64,000 bases of DNA from Ophiosphaerella korrae (Eukaryota > Ascomycota > Dothideomycetes > Pleosporales > Phaeosphaeriaceae). The stretch covers positions 225,685-289,684 of the forward strand of contig JALNQF010000041.1 of assembly GCA_028456385.1 (NCBI GenBank), written 5' to 3'. Under the pieces are notes generated by a model. The model did no database searches. It was not told where the DNA came from and was given only the letters and a program-made list of their open reading frames with translations. The translations under genes and the position numbers were made by a program. How positions within the stretch are numbered: the first letter of the stretch is position 1; every line of letters starts with the position of its first letter. Shown piece after piece: positions 11,275-23,500 of the stretch.

Positions 11275-12623
11275 CAGTTACTGGACAAAAGTTTGGAACA
11301 GCGTGGCACGTGCGCACCCAACATGAGATTGACGCCTCATCGTTCACAACCACCCACCACCTAAAATTACATAGAAACTCGGTTTTTTTGATGTATTTGA
11401 AGAGAATTAAGTTAGTACTTAGTCTGCCAGCCTTGCGCGCGCCTACAAGCTTGAATCCTCCTCGGCATACTCAAGATGAGCTTGCGTATGAGCGTACCTG
11501 GTATACGCCGCCAGCACTCCTTCAACGCGCTGCAGAAGCCCTCCCACTCCTCTTTAGCTTGTAAAGAGTTATTATATTGTAGGTAGTGCTTATACATTAG
11601 CTTCTTAAGATGCCACTAGAGGTGCTCAATTAGGTTAAGGTTAGGTAAGTAAGGTGGCCAGGTTATAGGTGTGATATAGTGTTAAGCTATCTATTTCATC
11701 GTTACGCGTAAGGTGTGTATGCGCGCATTATCCTGCATGAAAAGCTAAGACTACTACTAGTTAGGCAGTAGGCCTCTACGAAGAGCTTTAATGTAACTTT
11801 TACTTAAGTAGCTACGTCGTTGTGCACGCTTATCTCTCTCTATAATAACGAGTAGACTACGGCGCAGTCTACCTCGTTTATCTAGCTATATAGATCCCTA
11901 TACTATCTAGGTAGGGCGCCTATAGACGTCAACCTTAGTTATTATCTCTAGCTTCTATTTCTCCCACGAGAACCAAAAGCACTACTTATAGTTGTAGCTA
12001 GAGCCCTTCTAAAGAGAGCACTTATCTAAGAATTTAAGTGTACGCGAGTGCTACTAAAAGTAGCGATACTGTTAACAGAACTACTAGCGTTTCTAAGTAT
12101 AGATAGGCTTAAGTTTTAGTCGCTTTTTGTATAGATTTTTAGTAAGGCTACGTCTTTTAATAAAGCAGTACAATATCTTGTAGCTAGGTAGCTTCGCAGG
12201 AGTCCTATCTACTGCTACAACTACAGCAGCTTTAGCGAGCTCTAAGTACTTAATCTTTAGCTAGGCACGAGCCTTGCGATAGATGAGCTTCTTCTAGTAT
12301 AGCGATAGTATAGGTAGATAGCTACTACGAGGTTTATCTTTGACGTTGCCTGTTTCGCGGTATTTTTTTATAATCTTAGTTACAGCTAAGTGTGTACAGT
12401 CGAACTGGCGTGCAACTTCAGAGTGCCCTGCACCACCTAATACCATCCCAACAATTCTGTTGCGCTTATCTAGACTCATATTTGGCTTTCTGCGAACATT
12501 TCCATCTATCTCTTATCCAAATCGGCGCGGTGTAGCCATGGTTGTGGTGGGTTGAAGTGGTGACGTAGTTTGGAGGTGCACGGTGAGTTAAGCTTGGCGT
12601 TCCTAACTTTTGTCCTAGTACAG
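11275..12623 (-). mobile_element. Decayed Tc1/mariner-type DNA transposon, about 1.35 kb
   Basis: Both ends carry an inverted repeat centred on GGACAAAAGTTNGGAAC (11284-11300 and its complement near 12600-12616). The flanks are a TA dinucleotide on each side (11273-11274 and 12624-12625), the standard Tc1/mariner target duplication. The transposase frame lies on the minus strand and is destroyed by many stops. The interior is rich in TA dinucleotides and poor in CA/TG, the pattern expected from RIP. The host gene sequence on both sides is not affected in the same way. Confidence 0.87.
11412..12479 (-). pseudogene. Tc1-type transposase remnant
   Basis: The N-terminal piece (12479-12294) reads MSLDKRNRIVGMVLGGAG and continues into a helix-turn-helix ending KDKPRS, typical of the Tc1 paired-like DNA-binding region. 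The C-terminal piece (to 11412) reads SMPRRIQACRRAQGWQTKY, the usual Tc1 transposase ending. Between them the frame is broken by many stops, and the catalytic DDE/D region is not readable as an open frame. It is non-functional. Confidence 0.85.
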
Positions 12624-13791
12624 TAGTATGTGTCATTGGGGCGAACTTGAGTTTGATCTTCTTGACACTATACGCGCTGCTCGCTGGCTTATTCACAAAA
12701 ATTTGGTTGTGCCCCCTTCTCTGGTACAGATTCCTGGTTTACGCTGCGCATCCTTGATGACAGCCTATATCGACCCTTTGTTCAACCAATACGGCACACG
12801 ATACATGACGAACCTGTTACACGCATCGCAAACTTTTGAGAAATCGGAGCCTAGGGACGGGATATATGCCATGTTAGGTTTGCTAGACACCGACAACTTT
12901 GGAAGCAGGTATACTACGCTACTAAACATCGACTACGATAGGCCACTTTCTTCTGTACTCCGGGACGCGACTCGGTATGCTTTGTGCGAGACCCGGACGT
13001 TGAGCGCCCTTTATATGAGGTGCAGGCCTACCAACCGAGAAAACTTTCTGGAGGTCTTTCCACTCTGGTCTATAAGAGCAGACTTACAGTATGACCACAG
13101 TCTCCTGACCCTGGCGCCGGCCGCATACTTTCGAGCAAACTATGGGCTTAGCGATGCATCTTTACTTGGTGACATGTCGCGTGGCGCCGATGTTTTGCTT
13201 GGAGAGGGCTTTATAGTGGACCGTGTTCTCGAAGCTACTTTTAGTATGGATGCTTCCAATGCTAGGGATTCTATACTTACCTACCACTGGTTGAAATCAG
13301 CAAAGAAAATCTGCTTGAAGTCCTGTTTCCATGAAACGCTAGACGGTCCAGTAAGCAGGTTTTTTAACATGGCTTGTACTCTCACATGCTCAAAGACATA
13401 TTTTGGCGCGCTACCCAAGCCTGATGATTTACTGCCGCTGACCAACTTACTGGAGAACCTGGACAGTATCTGCGTGGATTCGACCAATGAAGATGCGCAA
13501 CGAATGGCGCAAGTATTAAATGATGTATACTCGCTTACAATGCTGTCATACAGCCGCGGCCGTCAATTTTTTATTACACCCAATGGTCGTATGGGACTCG
13601 GCCAAGACAATATAAAAGCTGAAGATCTGATTGTAATACTACGAGGAGGCGGAATGCCTTTTATCCTCAGGAAAGCAGTCAATAGCTATCACTTTATAGG
13701 CCATGCATATGTACACGGCATAATGCAAGGCGAAGCAGTAGAGGAATGGAAGTGTCGGAAGGAACCAGAAGAAGTGTTTGCGATCCGATGA

Positions 13792-14121
13792 ATTGGAAAT
13801 GAGTTGGTGAAACATCACTCCACTATTGTCTGATTCGATCTTGCGATGTTTGCTATTCACTTAGCTCGAGTCATCTGCACGTTATGAGCATGATATGAAC
13901 CAAGTGGAGAAAGGATCACTTCACGGCATCTTTAATGGATGATGAAATTTGGAGAAAGCAGCTATGCTTTTAGATTTCTCAAGAGATAGATATATACAAG
14001 AACAGATGTGGTAGGGACAGGGAAACCCCGTCCCCAAGAATAGAAGGAAATATGTAAGGGTTGTTATCCAATGATTGTCCATGACCTGCTCGCGGAGCAG
14101 TCATTCTGCGGAACAGCCAAT
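13792..14121. other. Intergenic, convergent 3' flanks of HET and xylanase genes
   Basis: 330 bases with nothing recognisable. Confidence 0.5.
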
Positions 14122-14840
14122 CTAAGCCGCAGAGACGGTGTACTTGGAGTTACCGCCAGCGTTGCCCCAGCCCTCAGTTGAGAGAGTCTGGTAGTTGTGC
14201 TGGCCCAAGTTCAAGCCAAGCTTCTTCCATGCATCGAAATGGCACGAAGTGGTGATGGTACCGCTGCCGGGTCTCTTGTTCTGCCTGTTGCTAATGTACT
14301 GCCAGAAAGTGGATGTGCCCTGGATGGAGGGTTGGTTGACTTGCTGGTGCTTCCAGATGTCGTAGACAGAGCCGTCACAAGTAACCGAGCCGACCTTTTG
14401 GCCCTGGGCGGAACCGGCACCGTTGCTGGTATATTCCTGGACGTAGTACTCAATCAGAGGGTTGGTGGTCCAGCCGTAGAGAGAGACAAGGACGGTGCCA
14501 GAGTTGGCTTGAGTGGACCCCTCGAACTTGACGTTCCTACGTAACGAGTCAGTTTTCAAGAGCCATATTTGAGTGTGGAATTTCAGTACCTGGTGGTTCC
14601 AGTCCTCCATCCCTTTCCAACAACAAAGTCACCAGCATTGGAGAACTGAACGGAGTATCCGTTGCTGGTAGGGCTGAAGTTGACGTTGCCACTGGTCTTG
14701 TAGTTCTGGTTGTAATCTTGGCGGCGGGCGAGAGAATCGCTGTTGAGCTCGAAGTCGGGAGCATCAGCATCAGCGACAGGGGCCGCAAACGAGGCCGCGG
14801 CGGCGGAAAGAGCGACGACGAATTGGGAGAAGGCAACCAT
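14122..14840 (-). CDS. GH11 endo-1,4-beta-xylanase
   Basis: Exons 14840-14590 and 14536-14122 (intron 53 nt, phase 2) give 221 residues, the normal GH11 size. A signal peptide (MVAFSQFVVALSAAAASFA) is followed by a short propeptide ending in LARRQ, a likely Kex2 site. The GH11 beta-jelly roll shows the nucleophile in PLIEYYVQEY and the acid/base Glu in TLSTEGWGNAGG. The enzyme cuts internal bonds in plant xylan and is secreted. Candidate TATA, XlnR and CreA sites lie upstream (listed separately), consistent with xylan induction and glucose repression known for this class. The family call is very strong. Confidence 0.95.
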
Positions 14841-14928
14841 TTTGGGCGAAGAGGTGCTGTGCTTGAGGTGGTACTGAGAGATCTTGGTGAAGCTTGGTGG
14901 TGTCTATCTTGGAGGAACAAGACTTTGG

Positions 14929-14936
14929 TTTATATA
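14929..14936 (-). promoter_or_regulatory. TATA-like box of the xylanase gene
   Basis: TATATAAA read on the minus strand, about 90 bases before the ATG at 14840, a usual distance for fungal secreted-enzyme genes. Confidence 0.55.
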
Positions 14937-15066
14937 CGCCAAGGACTTGTGAACCAGACGACAAGGTCATGGCATGCATCTGATCCGCTCACATAGTGGT
15001 CTCGTTTCGAAGTCGATGATGAAGGGTCACGATTACCGCAATGTAATCTAGACGCCGGTAGATAAA

Positions 15067-15072
15067 TTAGCC
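15067..15072 (-). promoter_or_regulatory. Candidate XlnR/Xyr1 site
   Basis: GGCTAA read on the minus strand, about 227 bases before the xylanase ATG. It matches the core recognised by the XlnR regulator. A single hexamer is weak evidence, and the gene context raises its plausibility. Confidence 0.35.
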
Positions 15073-15127
15073 TTGCAAGGGTACTATTCGTATTGAAAGC
15101 CGGTATGTACGGCAAATTTTACCGCTT

Positions 15128-15133
15128 GCGGGG
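15128..15133 (+). promoter_or_regulatory. Candidate CreA/Cre1 site
   Basis: GCGGGG fits the SYGGRG consensus of the carbon-repression regulator, about 290 bases before the xylanase ATG. It is a short motif with chance matches expected. Confidence 0.25.
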
Positions 15134-15200
15134 GTGCATTAGCGGTGTATATGAATTTTGTGGAGTGCATATAGATTGCCGAACTCTATGTCGTTAGGTC

Positions 15201-18200
15201 GGTTTCAAAATTCCCACCGGTGGTTTTGACGCGCTGTACTGGGAGGATCTCGCCACCCAAATAGTCTATATCAAGAATGAATTAAGCTGGACGTAGATTA
15301 ATTCGTGTGACCGAATAAACAATGTTCGAAACCAACCTCCACTCAGGCACGAGGGTGGATGTCAATGGAGGTCTTGAGCCGGTGGTTTCCAAATGTGCAG
15401 GTGGTTCTTGGTTTCCGGTGGGTAATAGGTCTCATGGTCAATCGATCTGTATATGCAGATCATCGTCATTTCTTACTTGGCGTTGCTTGCTACTTCACGG
15501 CGAAAGCTTGATGGAGAAGGTCTTAAGTTGCCAAATTAGGAAACCAAGACCGGGTTAGGTATAGTGAAGCTAGGGAAACTTGTTCGCGTTGCGTAACTTC
15601 GTGTTCTACATCAATTGACATTAACCGCATTGTCATAACAGCTTCAATATCTTCTCGTGCATTGGAGACCCAGCTCATTAACAGCCCTGTTGTTGTTTCA
15701 ACTCCCAATATTTGCTTCTTGGTAAGACTACGTGTACGACGCAACCCCAGTGTCACAGGAATTACCCAAACATGCACCGGTAAAATACTGCTGCAAAGAA
15801 TCGCCACAGATACTTGTCAGCAATCCCTGGCAAGTGGGGTAGAGATTTGAACAGTACAGGATGGCAGCCGGAGCTTCTAATAATAAGCTCAACGCTCTAC
15901 ATTCATTCATCTTGTTACACCCGGTCTCAGGAGATGGCTAGACTTGCAGCGAGTTCCTTGCATCTTGATTTTGATAGGATCTTTATTCCAGCTACCTAAG
16001 GAACACTTTCTTTCAGTTCCAGCCTCATGCTCTTTTGTCAAGCCAAGGACCACTGCTACTGCTACCCGAAGACACCATCTCATGGTCGCCATCTGCGGAG
16101 CGTAATCAAAACATACTCCCGGAGCTGTCAATTACAGTAAACAGAGATACCTTCCGTCTTGGGCTCTTACGATTTGCATTGCGATGCACAAAATGCGGTG
16201 CGTGTCAACGCTGAGTCGATTCTGGTCGGTTCTCGGTGACGAAGTGCCGCATCCTTCGCGACGCTTATCTATCGGCCTTTGCAATCCCACCAGTAGATTT
16301 GCTGGCGACAAAGACATTCCCAAGTTTGCCCAACCCAACAGCTCGCTTGTATGGGGTGGTGTGAGGCGACAAGTATGAAGTGTCTAAAACTGGACTTCAT
16401 TATCAGGGTATGGGTGCATGACTTTTGAAGCAAGAACTTACGGAAAGACGTAGAGGTGAGCCCGTAAGTACCCACGTGGCGCCTACATATTTGTACAAGG
16501 TCAAGTAAATGCGTAGGAAAGCAGGATTCGGGGCCATGGCGACTCACTAGCAGGAATCTAGCTTCCAAACTGGACATAGCGCATATGTTAACATCTGTTC
16601 ACAGAAAGGACTTATTAATAGCAGTGCCAACGGCGTACTATACTACACGGAAGAACTCTTGCCTGAGGCCATTTAGCGTCATATGCACCATTCGAAAGTT
16701 TTCCAGTGGTAAAGGTCAGGAGATTTTCCAAAGACGATCAAACAATGCTAGAGTAACAGTGATCCGCTTTAACTTGATCATTTCTAGTTCTAATGATGCA
16801 GAAGCATATGATAACATCCCTTTCCTCTTTTTTGTACGGGAAGGGACTAAGAACATCCAGCCCTTTCTGCTATGCTGAGTTGCTGAACGCTATGGTCTCC
16901 TCGAACCATTATCCGACCCATTCCAGCCTCTAGTCTCACTCAGGCCTTTATTTCTGAACTGCTGGCTTTGAGTAACCCGATCGACCTAAGCTTGAATATC
17001 GTGAAGGCAGTATTGCGGCCCAGCGCATGTCAAATTGATGCCCAGTAATACTTCTGGACATTTCGGGTTCGAATGAAACCTACAAAAGTTCAATTAATTT
17101 GCATAAGAGGCTTTAGATCCGAGATAAACCTTGTTGAGTAAGTGTGTGAAGGGTTTTGCGAGAGAAATGACACACGTTACTCCCTACGCCCCTCATCAAC
17201 GCGAGTGTTATAAGAAAATATTGAAGACTTACAAGGGGTTCTTATAAATACATGCCACATCGCCTGCCTGTCTGAGGTGATTTTGGTTCTATCCAAAGTA
17301 TCTAAATCCCGAAAATATGTCCAGAGAAACAGCTCTACATCATCATTGGCGGCTAGCATTCATCCTAGAGTTGGAGTCGATATGTAAGTATTCTAAAGCC
17401 ATATCTCTTGAAAATATAAATCGATTCGTTACAATCATTGTGAGTTTCGAGAAGGCCCTATGAAAAAACGGCTCGCTTCGAGAATGGTCTCAAGACATTG
17501 GCTGAAATTCTCTCCTTCGGCGTAGAAAAACCAGTTAATCATATATTACATATACCTAGATCTCAAAGATAATAGTTTTGTAGGTATATATACTTAAACT
17601 CTAGGGAATTTTAATATTCTTTAGCATTGATGCCTTTTTCTAAATATTTCTAATGTTTTATAGTATTGATAGACCTCGTGACCACGCCCAATATCGAAAA
17701 GTGCCTTGCTCAAAGTTTGTGGCCTAAGTTAGAATCTTAGAAGGTCATTTCTTAGAGTTTGGCAAGGAACACTAAACTACACTATTTATGGCATTTTCGG
17801 TGTACGGAATTTCTACGCGATTGCGTGCCGGATAAATATAAGAAAGGAGAAAAGTATCGATGATATGTAAGCTGAAGGATCGAGATAGGGCTGGCCTGGA
17901 AATAATTACCCTTAGAGTTTTGGAGGCTCTTATATACAGCGACGATAAATTGCGAGCAGTCTTCGCATAAAGGATTACTTAGAATAGGCGGCTCTGCTTA
18001 CTGGAAAAGCTCCTTATTTTTAGTCGCAACCAGGGCATATTTGGTGATAGATATGCAATCAGCTGCATTTCTGCATGGCTCGCATAACAACGTCGTTTAG
18101 TTGCTTGGTGTCGATCCGAAAGAGAGCTCGAGTGATTTGGAAGTGTTAGCGAACAGCGTAGATTTTCAGAAGAAGTTGCTGCGAATGATGTTCATTGTTT

Positions 18201-20562
18201 TGATTTACAAATCGGTAAGGGCACTTGGTTTCCTGTCGCTATTGGAGTAATTAATCTGGTGCCTTATAGTGGAAGTAGCGTTGTTTAGAGTCAATGATAT
18301 TCTGCTTCCCTAATACTATGGTGCCGTCTTTCGCCTATAGTTCCGCAAAACTCATTGATGATAATTTTCTTAAAGCGATCACGAATAACATGCGTGTGTA
18401 TGCTGCTACGCCCGCATATTTTGTCAATATTTGCCTTCCACTAGAAATATATAGCAGCAGACTCGAATATGTTGGTTTCAGAGCGGCATGTGCCGGGCCC
18501 TGAGTGTATTGCTATCGCAAGATAAGTTGTGGATCTCTGGTAGCAACCGTAACATTCAATCGATCGTTTCAGATGCACCATCATATGCTGAAACAAGTGT
18601 TAACGACGACCTGGAAGAACATATCTTCTACTTACATGTTCAAGATTAGTAGTGCTTTGAAAATGCTCATCATAGATTGACAAACGTTCTGCTCCTGCAG
18701 ATGAGCTGGATACTTTTGCGACCCTGCAACCCAGATTCTTTCCCCGCTTTCGCAGCCCTGACATATGACTCAGCGCTGCGTCTTCTAATAAAGATTCGGC
18801 AATCCCGCCCAAGTGAATCCATAAAAATCACAGAAACTGCAGGGATGATGGTTAGCTGAATATTCGTTGTGCTGCTGTAACGCATGCTGTGAGGAGAACC
18901 CTTGTTCGCACCGAGAACAGTACGCCTTCCTATCCCCACTTTCTGTAACACAAAGATAACAAAAGCGATTTCAAAAGTGTACTTACCCCATGGGGGGACA
19001 TGTGAATTTTTGCATGATTGTAAGACATGATCACAAGGTGACGCATATATCGATGCTAAAACACATGCTACTATATCATACCTTCAAACTGCTCTTATCA
19101 TCATAATTTGGCACCCACCGTGAGTCCTATATATCTGCACAACATGTCAGTCCAGGCTTCATTTAATCGGACACACGAACCAGCCTCGGGTAGTATCTTT
19201 TGGAGATGATGTTGTTTAATCGGCATGCTAGTAAAGTTTTATACACCGAATACCACAAGTCCGTATCCACCACGACTGACAAGAAACCATCGGTTTAGCT
19301 GCATTAAGCGTGCCTTTTAGCCGCCTGAGGAAGCATCACCCTACAGATAATACCGCAACTAACGTTATTTTAGTCATTGGACATCCTAACAGATTGCAAG
19401 AAGCCAGCGTAAGAACATCACTCAGATACAAAGGCATTCAGGTATGCGACAGTGCAAAGGACCATCAATTTGAATCGTGGCTCGTAACACGGAGATCGCA
19501 GGTTCCTACCCACCTTCAAGCCACATAGCAAGGATCCCTCCCTCAGATCCAAACACGATTACCCAAAGTGCCCATCTCCACCCAGCCAAGCACCAAAGAC
19601 ACAAACGCAACCTACCGCCCATCCGTTTTATGCGCTTTTCTTTCTCTTCTGCCCCATGTGCCACTGCTCTCTACTCTTCACCTACCACACACCCAACCCC
19701 TCCCCAACGAACAAGTCACACAACCCGCCTAGCTCAACCTAACTCAGCCCAGCCGATCATCCCCCCCTCACCTACCCCCTTCGAAGGGGGCTATCCGGAC
19801 TCGCTTTTGTCTACCGCCCGTTGCACGTCTACAAAGAAGGTGGGAGCGTGACGTGGAGCCACAGGGTTCACACGGCCTTCCACGCGGATGAAACAACGAA
19901 GACACAACGCCCCAATGGCAAAAAAAGCGCGCCGCGAAACGAGAAGTATGTTAAGCCATGCACGCCAAACGCTGCACCTACCCCTCGCCTCTCCCGTTTC
20001 GCGAGAGACAAAGAACGCAGAGCACAAGCACGCTTTGTCCACTTCGCACACATCACGTATCACATCACAAGCACAAAGCCACCTGTTTGAAAAGCCATCA
20101 CATTCATATTCGTATGCTTCCCCCTGCTCAACTCCCCATCCGCACCAACCTATCCAACTCTCCTAAAAGCAAAATCGTAAAAAAAAAAAAACGCCAATGC
20201 CCCCGTTCGCGCAGCAACACAGGCGGCGAAGGTATCCCAGGAGCATAATGCCGCCGAAAGTAAAAAAAATAACGCCAGGTTTCCCAACCCAATACAAGGG
20301 CCCATATAGTTTCATTCGAGTGGTAAAAAGCACAAAAGGAGCAAACAAAAAATCCCCTTGAACCCAGCGGCCGTAAAGTCAGAAAAAGTCGTAAAAGTTT
20401 GGGCGCCAACATTCGATGCTTTGGTTTTGGTACATGTGGGAGGGGTCTTAAACGCCAGATGGGGGAGACAAAAATTCATGTTGGTGAGATGCTGGGAGAT
20501 ATGGGCATCGTGGTCAAGAGATAGGAGGGGTGATGTGATGTTGGATGTGTTCACGGAGGAGC
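15201..20562. other. Gene-poor region, 5.4 kb
   Basis: No family could be recognised on either strand. The part from about 17000 to 19300 is AT-rich with only short frames. The part from 19500 to 20500 is C- and A-rich, consistent with the long 3' flank of the Wee1 gene. One minus-strand frame at 15910-15728 encodes six cysteines in 60 residues but lacks a convincing start or signal peptide. No inverted repeats or tRNA were found by eye. Confidence 0.5.
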
Positions 20563-23500
20563 TTAGCTCATGTCCATCATGTCGGTGTCGGGGTCGTGAG
20601 GGGCGTCGTTGACGAAGGTGGCGAGGAGGTCGTCGCCGGGGCCGAAGTTGCCCTCGTAGACTGTGGCGCCAGAGCGACGACGGGCCTCGACCCAGCGGCA
20701 GCCGAAGCAGTAGAGGACTTGCTCTGCGGTTGGTCGCTCATCTGGATTTTGGTGGAGCATTGCCTTGACGACAAAATCCATAGAGTTGCTATCAAATCGC
20801 TCAACCATGAACTTGGGAGCGCGGGCAAGTTCCTCCTCGGGGCTGGATCCTCGGCGTACGTTGATGGATGACATGGAGTCATTGTCAATGTCAGACATCA
20901 GGAAAGCGTCCATGGACACCCTTGATTGCTCAGACACAGGATCACCATGCGAATCGCGACTGAGGGTAGCGCTATCTGCACTCCAGGTCAAGCTGGGAAG
21001 CACGCCATCAGACTCGCCAGATCGTAGCATTTGCCAAAAAGTTCCGTTCTCGGGGATGACACAATTGCCGGCAATCTCAGCTAGCATCATGCCCAGAGAG
21101 AAAACATCAGCGGGCTTGTCAAAACGACCGGTAAGAGCCTCTGGTGCAAGATAATGGCGGTCGCCTTCGCCGTCGATATGCTTTGGCGCCGGCCATTGGC
21201 TCGCAAGTCCAAAATCAGCAATCTTAAGTCCACCCTCAAAGTCGATGAGGATATTAGCGGGTTTCAAGTCGAGGTGGATATACCCAGAGTTGTGGATGAA
21301 AGCAAGACCCTTGAGCGATGTTAGTACACTGATGATGATAAGGTAGGGAGTGCTGACCATTGACAATTCTAGGAGGATCTTCCAGATCCTGAAATCGTCC
21401 AACCGGCTGTTATAGCCAACAGTGTCAAGGTAATTACGTAGGTTGCCACCCTCACAGTACTCCGTCTGAATGTACAAATGAGCTTCAGCCTCCCAATGCG
21501 TCTTGATGTTGAGTACGTGGTCATTGTTACGAAGAGCATACAGGATGTCAACTTCGCGTATCTTCCTTGCCCGGTCACCAGCGCCAGTGTATGGCTTCTT
21601 CGACTTCTTCACCACCCAAACGAGACCACCAGCAGGTGACTTGCCAGGCGAAGGCCTGACAGGCTTACTCACCCGATAGATTGTGGAGAACTCGCCTTGG
21701 CTACTATCTAGCTGCTTGACTTCGTGAAAACGTTCGGCTAGGGACTCATCCACATCATTTTTAGTGAGACCAATGGGAATTGCGCCTTGCACACTGTTGA
21801 AAAAGTGATGCTCACGTGGAGTGGTCGGGGTAGCAGGAGGTAGTGCACTAAGACTCTGAGCAAAAGGATGCGAGTCGCGCCTATGGCCTGAAAGCGAAAG
21901 TCTGCTTGCGTCCAAAGCTGAGAAGGCCTCTACAGGAGGTGGCGATGCGGCGCTAAACGAAGCACTGGTAGCTACTAATGTCTTAGTGATGTTCTTGTTG
22001 CTGAAAGAGCAGTTTGAAGGACGGAAGGATCCTCGCGGAGGACAAGCTGACTGTGCAAGCTTCTTCGAATTTCCACGAGGTTGGGGAAGAGTAACAATGG
22101 GTGAGGGAGGAGACTCCCAAGTGTCAAATGAGAGACCTTCGTTGTCCGACGATCTCTCATCATTGAGCAAGCAAAGGTGAATTGTGGCGGGAGTAGAGTA
22201 CTTACTGGTAGGCTTATTGTCGTTTTCAGGCGCAGCGAAGGTATCAGCACCAATTGAAGGACGCGAACGGAAGGTTTTGCGTCGCAAGCTGCTTTCTTTG
22301 GAGCGTCGACTGGAACTACCACTGGGCTTTGTTGGTGTAGGAGGCATATCATCAGCACTTGACTGGCTGTCAGTCATCCTGTTCGCGGTTGGTGACTGTG
22401 TGTCTAGTTGCGTATCGTCATCGCCGTCTATGCTAATGAAGCTGCCTCGGCGCGGATGGGAGTTGTCCATGTTGCCGAAGATGCTTGTGCGCTTGCCAAG
22501 GTTATCCATAGAGAACTTGGAGACGTTCGCACTGAACGGAGTGCTAGGTGTGCCGAATTGATGTTGAGGACGCGTCGACTCGCCGAAAAGGCTACCCTTT
22601 CGCTTCACCAAGGGCGTGTCCAGGTTATGCGTCCTGTCCGCCGCAGCAGGAGGAAACGATTGTCGCTTCGAAGGAGTATCAGGCATCACATAGATGCCTG
22701 CCCCAGCGGCCGGCTCATCTACATTTCTGTTCTTCTTAGATAAAAGGCCAGTCGAAAAGGCCATGGGCGGTGGGGCAATGACCTTGAACGGCGTGTCGAA
22801 CGGCTCCTGGGATGCTTCATCGCCTTCCAGCACGTGTGGTCGGCAAGCGCCAATAGGCAATGAGCGCGAAAAGTGCTGGTTTGGTGCTGCAGGTGCTGCC
22901 TGGGGAAATCCAAAAACAGAGGACCGAGGTGGAGCCATTGGTGTATCTCCGCTCACATTAGAGGACGCAGATGACGGGGTATGGGCATAGGACAAGGGAT
23001 GAGGCTGTGAGCTGCCGAAGCTATTGCGGGACGGCTGCGGCAGGCCCATGCGACTGGCGTCGAACATTGAGTTGCGGAATGGAGTCTGAGCAGTCGATGA
23101 GATGCTGCCAATCGAGCTATCTAGCGACATGCGGTTCCTCGTCTTGGATGCAGCAGCACCTGGGAGCGCAAATTCACCATCATACGCTGGTTTGGCTCGG
23201 GGCGTGTTAGACACACGCTGGGACAGAGTCGACTTTCTCAGTGAGGTGGTCCTTCGTAGCGGGGTGCCGGTTGTGTTGACGGGCGAGGAGAAAGAGAATG
23301 CGTTAGGCTCAATGTACACCCGGGTCTCTTCGGCTGCTTTGGTGGCGGGGATCTGGTCGAATATGCTCTCAAAATCGGCACCGAGACTGGAAGCGCCATG
23401 CAGGCTCCGCCTTTTAGCGACCGGACTGCTGCCGGTGTCCCCGCTGAGGTTCATCAAGCCATCGTTGCGCTTGAGTGGGCTTGACTTTGCAGGTGGGGCA

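Larger units (their letters stand above)
10567..13791 (+). pseudogene. HET-domain gene split by a Tc1-type transposon
   Basis: Exon one (10567-11180) encodes a canonical HET domain: YETISYCWGS, VLWIDAVCINQ and the IYRTGQRNLVYLGEDD block. A phase-2 intron 11181-11233 leads into RRLWVLQEAYLASS. The coding sequence is then cut by the element at 11275-12623 and resumes as CHWGELEFDLLDTIRAARW through 13791, ending with the usual HET-protein tail (VILRGGGMPFILR, IGHAYVHGIMQGEA). Removing the element and one TA copy leaves the frame open. HET proteins act in heterokaryon incompatibility and related cell-death signalling. This allele should be null unless the element is spliced out. The host exons otherwise show no stops, so inactivation seems to be due to the insertion alone. 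Confidence 0.88.

Noticed and set aside
17050..17090. GGGTTCGAATGAAACC resembling a T-arm
   Set aside because: No D-arm, anticodon arm or acceptor stem at the needed distances.
19460..19515. tRNA-like arm sequence (GATCGCAGGTTCCTACCC)
   Set aside because: No matching acceptor stem or anticodon arm could be folded by eye around it.
22150..22210. Possible intron in the wee1 N-terminal region (GTAAGT at about 22205)
   Set aside because: No acceptor in the right phase within a usual distance; reading through keeps the frame.
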